NCBI GenBank assembly: GCA_027625915.1 | Contig: JANTQA010000070.1 | Location: 14,575,001-14,639,000 of the forward strand | Direction of reading: 5' to 3' | Source: Anaeramoeba flamelloides | Taxonomy: Eukaryota > Metamonada > Anaeramoebidae | Length of the DNA stretch: 64,000 nt | Shown here: positions 57,616-64,000 of the stretch, piece after piece | Layout of the letters: each line of letters starts with the position of its first letter | Numbering within the stretch: the first letter of the stretch is position 1 | Notes under the pieces: generated by a model | The model's input: the letters and a program-made list of their open reading frames with translations, nothing else | The model's database searches: none | What the model was told of the DNA's origin: nothing | Program-made: the position numbers and the translations under genes

Positions 57616-60147
57616 ATGATAAGCGTTGCAGTTGAACAAATCCGTGAAATGATGGACATAAAGCCCAACATTAGAAACGTGTCTGTCGTTGGTCAACTGG
57701 GTCATGGGAAAACAGTGCTGTTTGATTATTTAATTTCGAAGTCTGGTATTATTTCTGAAAAAATGGCAGGCAAAGTAAGATTCATGGACACAAGACAAGA
57801 TGAACAAGAGCAATGTCTCACGATCAAGTCCACTGCTGTTTCTCTAGTTTATGAAAAGAAAAAAGAAGACGAAATCCCAGTGGACGCTGACGGGCGTGCC
57901 TTTCTTCTTAATCTGATCGACACGCCAGGGCATGTTCAATTTGCATCTGAAGTCAGTGCCGCACTCCGTGTCACCGATGGTGCGCTAGTTGTTGTTAGCT
58001 GCGTTGAAGGTTTCGGTGTGCAAACCGAAACGGCCCTAAGACAAGCGCTCGCTGAAAGAGTCAAGCCCGTTGTCATGCTTAGCAAGGTTGATCGCGCACT
58101 TTTGGATCTTCAATTGGCACCAGAGGAGCTCTACCAAAGATTTGTCAAGGAAATTGAATCTGTGAATGGGGTCATTGCCGCATATGAGGACGAGCTTTTA
58201 GGCCGTGTGCAAGTGAGCCCCGAAGCAGGGACCGTTGCCTTTGGATCTGGTCTTCAGGGATGGGGTTTCACCTTGAATCACTTTGCCAAATTATATGGTT
58301 CCAAATTTGGCGTCAAGCCTGAAAAGCTTGTTACCAGGCTATGGGGAGACAAATTTTGGGATCCCAAAAGAAAGAAATGGGACAAGAAGCCCACCGACCA
58401 AAAAAACAAACCTTTGCAAAGAGGCTTTTGTCAATTTGTTCTGGATCCAATTTACCAATTATTCCGAGTCATCATGTCGGGTGATCACGAAAAATCCCTC
58501 AAACTCATCCAAAAGGTAGGTGTCCAATTACGTGGAAAGGAAAAAGAAGAAACAGTCACAGGAAAGGCACTCTTACAAACTGTGATGAGAAAATTCCTTC
58601 CGGCTGCTGACGCCCTACTGGAAATGCTGGTTCTCCATTTACCCTCCCCGGTCACCGCGCAAAGGTACCGAGTCAAAAATTTATACGAAGGACCAATGGA
58701 AGACGAATGTGCTAAGGGCATAGCCAGCTGTGATCCAAAGGCGCCACTGATGGTGTATGTCAGCAAAATGGTACCGGCCCCCGATAAGGGAAGATTTTAC
58801 TCCTTTGGTAGGGTCTTTTCCGGCACATTAAAGGGAGGGCAAAAGGTCAGAATCATGGGGCCAGATTACACCCCAGGCAAGAAAAAGGGTTTATTTATCA
58901 AACCCATCCCAAGAGTTGTTGTCATGATGGGGAACTACGTCGAAAAGGTCAGCGATTGCCCGTGTGGTAGCATTATCGGTATTATCGGTATTGATAAATA
59001 TTTGTTGAAAACGGGAACAATTTCCACATCTGAAGAAGCCTATAGCATCAAGGCCATGAAATTCTCCGTCTCTCCTGTTGCGTGTGTCGCTGTGGAACCC
59101 AAGAATGCCTCTGATTTACCAAAGCTTATCGAGGGCTTTCGAAGACTGTGTAGATCTGATCAATGTGTCAAAGCCTTTACTGAAGATTCTGGTCAACATA
59201 TCGTCGCTGGAGCTGGCGAATTCCATTTACAAGTCTGTTTAAAAGACTTTGAAGAAAATTACTGCCAAGGTGTCCCACTTACCAAATCCAAGCCATTTGT
59301 CTCCTATCGCGAAACTGTTACAAAGGAATCCTCTCAAATGTGTATAACCAAATCTCCCAATAAGCATAACATCTTATTTGTCAAAGCAGAACCGCTCCAT
59401 ATTGATCTATGTATTGAGATTGAGAATGGTGACGTGGGATCCAAGCAAAGGTCAAAGATACGCTCAAGATATCTAGCTGAAAAATATGACTGGGATCTTG
59501 GCTATGCCAGAAAAATTTGGGCCTTCGGTCCCGAATCGGTAGGGGTCAATATCTTGGTTAATCAAACGAAGGGTGTCAAATATCTAAAAAAAATTAAGGA
59601 TTCCATCGTTGCAGCATTCGAATGGGCAACCCAAGCAGGTGCCCTTTGTGAAGAAAACATGAGGGGCATCAGATTCAATCTCCATGATGCAAAAATTCCC
59701 CACCGAGCTCTTTCGAGAGGTGGGGGGCAAATAATTTCAACAGCTAGAAGATCCTTTTATGCGTCGCAATTGAGCGCTATGCCAACCTTGATGGAGCCAA
59801 TCTACCTTTGTGAAATCCAATGTTTAGAGTCTGCCATTGGCAGCATCAAGGATATACTTTCCCAAAGAAGAGGCCAGCTGATATCTGTCGAAAACTCATC
59901 CAGATCCCCAATCCACACAATCAAATCTTACCTGCCTGTCATAGAATCCTTTGGCTCCACTGAAGCCATTAGATCAAAAACCAATGCAAAGCAATTGCCT
60001 CAATATGTCTTCCACCATTGGGAAACCATGCAAGGAGAATACTTTGAAGAAAACGGGATCCTTTCTGATACGATCAAAGAGAATAGACTCAGAAAAGGTC
60101 TTGAGGCAACAATCCCCCCTTTAGAAAAATATACTGATCAACTATAA
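57616..60147 (+). CDS. EF-2-like translational GTPase lacking the diphthamide histidine
   Basis: Single exon, 843 residues (animal eEF2 is 858), colinear with eEF2 throughout: M-I-S-V-A-V-E-Q-I-R start, T-I-K-S-T-A switch I, D-T-P-G-H (102-106), F-G-S-G-L-Q-G-W, L-P-S-P-V-T-A-Q, K-M-V-P-A-P-D-K-G-R-F-Y-S-F-G-R-V-F-S-G, A-G-A-G-E-F-H-L, S-K-S-P-N-K-H-N, C-E-E-N-M-R-G-I-R-F and R-G-G-G-Q-I-I. Changes at key sites: P-loop A-H-V-D-H-G-K-S is G-Q-L-G-H-G-K-T (26-33, Asp29 lost); the eEF2-kinase Thr is Met57; N-K-M-D is S-K-V-D (156-159); the domain IV tip L-H-A-D-A-I-H-R-G-G-G is I-P-H-R-A-L-S-R-G-G-G, so Ser700 replaces the diphthamide His. GTP may still bind but translocation fidelity and regulation should differ. 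Closer to eEF2 than to EFL1 or Snu114 by motif order. Most likely a paralogue beside a normal eEF2 elsewhere. GC-rich codons suggest good expression. Confidence 0.93.
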   Translation: MISVAVEQIREMMDIKPNIRNVSVVGQLGHGKTVLFDYLISKSGIISEKMAGKVRFMDTRQDEQEQCLTIKSTAVSLVYEKKKEDEIPVDADGRAFLLNLIDTPGHVQFASEVSAALRVTDGALVVVSCVEGFGVQTETALRQALAERVKPVVMLSKVDRALLDLQLAPEELYQRFVKEIESVNGVIAAYEDELLGRVQVSPEAGTVAFGSGLQGWGFTLNHFAKLYGSKFGVKPEKLVTRLWGDKFWDPKRKKWDKKPTDQKNKPLQRGFCQFVLDPIYQLFRVIMSGDHEKSLKLIQKVGVQLRGKEKEETVTGKALLQTVMRKFLPAADALLEMLVLHLPSPVTAQRYRVKNLYEGPMEDECAKGIASCDPKAPLMVYVSKMVPAPDKGRFYSFGRVFSGTLKGGQKVRIMGPDYTPGKKKGLFIKPIPRVVVMMGNYVEKVSDCPCGSIIGIIGIDKYLLKTGTISTSEEAYSIKAMKFSVSPVACVAVEPKNASDLPKLIEGFRRLCRSDQCVKAFTEDSGQHIVAGAGEFHLQVCLKDFEENYCQGVPLTKSKPFVSYRETVTKESSQMCITKSPNKHNILFVKAEPLHIDLCIEIENGDVGSKQRSKIRSRYLAEKYDWDLGYARKIWAFGPESVGVNILVNQTKGVKYLKKIKDSIVAAFEWATQAGALCEENMRGIRFNLHDAKIPHRALSRGGGQIISTARRSFYASQLSAMPTLMEPIYLCEIQCLESAIGSIKDILSQRRGQLISVENSSRSPIHTIKSYLPVIESFGSTEAIRSKTNAKQLPQYVFHHWETMQGEYFEENGILSDTIKENRLRKGLEATIPPLEKYTDQL

Positions 60148-60309
60148 ATTAATTTAGTATATAAAGATGTTCTATAATAATTTTGTTAGTTTAATTTTTG
60201 CTTTGATTTTTATTTTTTTTTGTAATTTCTTGTTTTATTGTTTGATAAAATTTTCCTTTCAACTATTTTTTTCATAAACATTATCAGTAATATCAGAATA
60301 TTAATGTCA

Positions 60310-60569
60310 CCCTAATAAAAAAAATTTTTTATAACATCTATATAAACATTTTATAACAAAATTTCCTTTAACAAGATAATTTTTTCGATATTTTTTGAAA
60401 AAAATATTATTATAACAGGCTTATAACATGTTACAAATATTATAACACATTTTATAACAAACATTTGTGTTATAAAAGTTTTTATTATAAAATTTTATAA
60501 CATTTTAAACGTTTATAACACCTTTACAAGACGTTTATAACATGTTTTAAAAAACTTTTTTTATTAGGG
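60310..60569. mobile_element. MITE-4, CCCTAATAAAAAAA termini, TTATAACA-rich
   Basis: 260 bp; CCCTAATAAAAAAA at the left and TTTTTTTATTAGGG at the right form inverted ends. Inside, TTATAACA or a close variant occurs about nine times. Flanks CA/CA could be a 2-bp duplication but this is weak. It lies ~160 bp after the EF-2-like gene. Confidence 0.6.
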
Positions 60570-63012
60570 CAAATCAACAAATTAGTGATTAAATTTTCTT
60601 TTATACTAGAATGTATATTATCAATGATTTTTTGTTTTTTTTTTTGATAATTTGAAAATATTTTTTTGATAAAAATATCAAATACTCTTGATAAATTCAA
60701 AATTTGAAGATAATCTAAAAAAAAAAAAAAAAAATTCTTTAAAATAAGGTATTTTCAAAAAAGTAGGGCATTTTTTTACATTTCAATAAAAAATCATCTT
60801 TGTTAGTGGAAGTATTTGTTAATTGATATTATTAAATTAAGTTTAATATTAATATCGATTATTTCACTGACTATAGTATTTATTTTAAAATATGTCGGTT
60901 GAAACATCTAGAAAAAATGAAAAAAAAAAAAAAAAATAGAACTTTTTATGGTGAAAATAATGTACAGACCAATTCCAATAAAAAACTCGACATTTGAAAA
61001 GAGTATCAATGATTTTTTAAACATAAAAATACAGTTACATGTTTTTGATTCTATTTGAAAACTTTTTTGAGATCAAAAAAGTTATGAAAACGATTTTTTC
61101 GATCAAAAAGAAAATAATAAACACCAATTTTCACGTAAAAAATATCAGATTAAACCGAGATAAGAAATTTTATTATCTTTGATTTATGTAATACAATACT
61201 AAGAAACATATTGAATTATTATCCCGGACTGATAAATGATATTTAATGATTTTATATGTTTAAATACTTTTTTGAAATTTGGGTTTAAAAGATATATTTT
61301 ATAATAAATTTACGCTTATTTATTGGAAATAGTTTTGTATGTTTTAATTTTTTTCGAAAACAATTAATTTCAATATCTTAATAAATATTCAAAAAATATC
61401 TTTAAATGTTGAAACTGGTTCATTTCTATTGTTAGGTTATGAAAAGATAAATTTTATTCTTTTGTGGCGTGTTGGTGTATAAAAATAAACACTCAATATT
61501 TTTGACTTTTTTTTTTTTTTATTTTTATTATATAGTAATGTTTTTTTCTATTTTTTTTCAAAAAAAATTAGGAAAAAAAAATAAAAGGAAATAAAGAAAA
61601 AAAATTTATTAAAAGATCTCAATTAGAAAACAAAAATTTCTTGAAATAGAATAATACAAACTTGAAATTCCAAGTAAATTAGCTCTTGATATGTTGGATA
61701 AATTTAATTATTTTTCGAAACTTTTGCTTTTTTCTTTTTTTTTTCGATTTATTTTTAATACTTAATTGTTTTGGAATTGTTTTTTTATTGAAAAGTTTTT
61801 AATTGATAAATAAATTCGTGTAATTTCATTCAGTTTCCAAAATAAAAAATATTTTATTCTTTAATTTTTCTTTTTCTTACTAATATTTCTTTTCTTTATT
61901 TTTCTTTTGAAAGACATTTTCAACTTCTTTTTTATTGTGTTTGAAAAATTCTTCCATTAATAAATCTATCAACTTGGGAATGTTTGCCTATTTTTAATAC
62001 CCCTTTACTAATTCTCAGATTTTTTCACATAATTTCTGGTAAAAAATAGACTAGTGTTTTTTCATGATTGAAAAAAGACTAAAAAATAATTGATTTTCAA
62101 AATTTCTGAATTTTTTCCTTTTATCCTTTTGGAAAAAAAGTGAAACAGGAAAAAAAATGAAATGGGGTTTTTAATTTGGAACATTAAGAGAACTTGAATA
62201 TGAAAATTAAGATAAATTAAAAAAAGAATAAATAAATAAATAAAGACAAAATGAAGAATTCAGTACAATAACAGTTATTTTTTAATAAAATCTTTTGGTA
62301 TGATTTTTTCTTTGATTGGTCAATTATTCAAAATATTGTTCAAAAAATGACTATTTTTGAGATCTCCAAAACCATCTTTAACACTTTCAATCTGAAAGTA
62401 GATTGAAATTGTGTATTAATTGGTTTGATTAAAAATAATCTAATGGGTTATTATTTGAAGGTTATTTGTATATTTCTTTTATTGATTTTACTTTTTGTTT
62501 CTATTTAGGTTTACAATTAAAAACTGTGTTGAAATTTTTTTTCCCTGTTTCACTTTTTTTGCAGATAGGTTTGATTTTTTTAAAGTTTAAAATAATTATT
62601 GTTTTTTATTAATAAAGCAGATTTGTTTTAATCCAAGTTATTCCAAAATTTATTGAGTTTTATCTTCAAGTGAATTTTAGTACACTTCCTTCAGAGACAC
62701 TAAGATTTCTTTCTTATTCGATCATAATTGGTTTTTTTTTTTTTAATATAATTGGAATATATTGAACTTTGAACTTTTCAAAAATGAGAAAAATGGATCA
62801 GAACTTTTAAAAACAACAATTCACATCTAAAAAGTACACTAAAAGTTGATTTTGTTTTTTTAGTATTCAGATTTTTATTTTGTTTTGCTATTTCCAGATG
62901 GGGTAAATTTTTTTTGGATTTGCTATTGAATTTACTATATTGTTTTTTTTTAGTTTACTAGAGACTTAAATCTTTCGAATTAAACAAAAAATAAATAAAT
63001 AAAATAAATAAA
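60570..63012. other. Intergenic, no gene seen
   Basis: Extremely AT-rich with many homopolymer tracts; no frame or repeat I can support. Confidence 0.4.
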
Positions 63013-63060
63013 ATTTTCCAGAATTCAAAAGAATAGAGTAAAATCAGGGATTTTACTATA
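63013..63060. repeat. Fold-back repeat R3, partial copy 3
   Basis: CCAGAATTCAAAAGAATAGA followed by GTAAAATC, as in the other R3 copies. Confidence 0.55.
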
Positions 63061-63164
63061 TTATTTCACATCTAAGAATATCTAACTTTTTTTTATTTTT
63101 AATTAAACAAATAAAGTGCCTATTTATTTAGTTATCTGTTTTAACAAAAATTAACAAAAACATA

Positions 63165-63355
63165 CAGTCAGTTCCACTTTTAAGACAGGACTTTGAACCA
63201 AATTTAAGGTACAAAAAAATCTCAAATTAAGTCACAAAATTCAAATTCTAGTAAATTAAATTGTATAAAAAAAAATCCAAAAAATGTGCTTTAATTTTGG
63301 ATTTTTATGTGCCTTAAATTTCGTTCAAAGTTTGTCTTAAAAGTGAAACTGACGG
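63165..63355. mobile_element. MITE-1 copy 18
   Basis: 191 bp, slightly shortened and diverged (ends CAGTCAGTTCCAC...GAAACTGACGG), TA flanks. Confidence 0.85.
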
Positions 63356-63721
63356 TAATGGATGTAAGAGAAAATTAATTTTCTTCCTTCAAATTAGAAA
63401 AAAAAAATAATTTTTCTTTTTTATTTTTCAATACTTTGTTATCTATTTTTACTTTTTTTTTATATTTTTTATATGTTCTTCATTTAATTTTCGAAAATTA
63501 CAGCAAGTTTAAAATACTTCAATAACTGTTTTTAAATACTCGAATTGTAAAGAATCTTTGGAATAGAAGACATAAAGTTAGTCACTTCAAAATCCTCTCA
63601 TTACGAAATTAAGTGTGTTTTTTAATCTTTAATCATGCATAATAAATCAAAAACTATAAAGTATAAATATATCATGATTACATTTGTGTAGTTGACTTCC
63701 AAAAAAAAAAAAAAAAAAAAA
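63356..63721. other. Spacer with A23 run
   Basis: No gene. It ends in a run of ~23 A directly before the LINE fragment. Confidence 0.4.
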
Positions 63722-63950
63722 TAGAACTTTTTCTGGAATTGCCCAGCTTATGAAAAGAATCTTAAAATCTGAATATCTGAATTAAAAAAAAATTAATGTA
63801 TCGAGTATATTAAAAACTAATATTATTACTATTTTTGATATTATTAGAGAAAGAGATTCATCATATTTATTAGCCTTTGTGAGTAATAAATATATTTTTA
63901 AGTCTTTAACGAAATTTCTAAATAATAATTTAGGAATTCAGTCAAGTGCG
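63722..63950 (+). mobile_element. Second LINE copy, 3' fragment
   Basis: It parallels LINE bases 25630-25850: F-x-W-N-C-P-A-Y-E-K-N-L-K-I then I-S-E-L-K, and GAATTCAGTCAAG for GAATTCGGGCAAA at the end. Mutated with at least one stop; the 5' part is missing. Confidence 0.8.
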
Positions 63951-64000
63951 GTAGAGTGCCTAAGTTTTCTGTTTTATTTGTTAAATCTATCGATTTTCGT
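63945..64000. repeat. Fold-back repeat R3, partial copy at window edge
   Basis: GTCAAGTGCGGTAGAGTGCCTA resembles 37692-37713 and AATC(T)ATCGATTTTCGT resembles 46907-46921. It continues beyond the window. Confidence 0.4.

Noticed and set aside
58485-58766. Minus-strand frame inside the EF-2-like gene
   Set aside because: Antisense shadow of strongly conserved coding sequence.

Overview
The window looks like a chromosome segment of a very AT-rich free-living amoeboid protist. The genes are visibly GC-richer than the gaps, introns are short GT-AG introns (88-148 bp, four supported by frame continuity), and stops are TAA or TAG. The mix of genes (secreted protein with dystroglycan/cadherin-like repeats, ankyrin+BTB, RCC1+BTB, an actin paralogue, profilin, an EF-2-like GTPase) is what I would expect of an Anaeramoeba-type metamonad. 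That assignment is an inference from gene style, not proven by the sequence.

Layout. 1-3,089 (-): large secreted CADG-repeat protein, cut by the window edge. 4.2-8.4 kb: interleaved long inverted repeats. 9,501-11,129 (-): membrane-anchored GH10 xylanase-like protein. 13.8-17.6 kb: a fully tiled A-B-A'-B' inverted repeat structure with a tRNA-like sequence in each A arm. 17,976-25,883 (+): a LINE (RRM ORF1, APE endonuclease, reverse transcriptase, zinc-binding tail) with a 17-bp target site duplication, broken by nine insertions of one ~197-bp palindromic TA-type MITE. 27,758-28,864 (-) actin and 31,304-31,838 (+) two-exon profilin form a divergent pair. 32-44 kb is nearly all non-coding mobile DNA: two TTAA-type families, a TA-type element that keeps the tail of a Tc1/mariner transposase, and other repeats. 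44,445-46,336 (+) ankyrin-BTB; 48,590-50,413 (+) RCC1-BTB; 53,708-54,583 (+) a two-exon cysteine-rich single-pass membrane protein with Met/Asn repeats; 57,616-60,147 (+) EF-2-like GTPase. The last 4 kb holds MITEs and a LINE fragment.

How the genes relate. There is no operon-like organisation. Actin and profilin are functional partners (profilin delivers actin monomers to filament ends) and lie head to head about 2.4 kb apart. The two BTB genes belong to one architectural style, in which an ankyrin or RCC1 sensor half is joined to split BTB/POZ halves; both carry apparent single-base frame changes.

Most striking points: (1) the EF-2-like protein keeps the whole EF-2 fold but has Ser where the diphthamide His should be, and has lost the canonical G1 Asp, the G4 Asn and the eEF2-kinase Thr; (2) a LINE bombarded by nine copies of one MITE; (3) commutator-like A-B-A'-B' inverted repeats; (4) an in-window filled/empty site pair proving a TA insertion of one MITE into another element; (5) an actin with a shortened D-loop.
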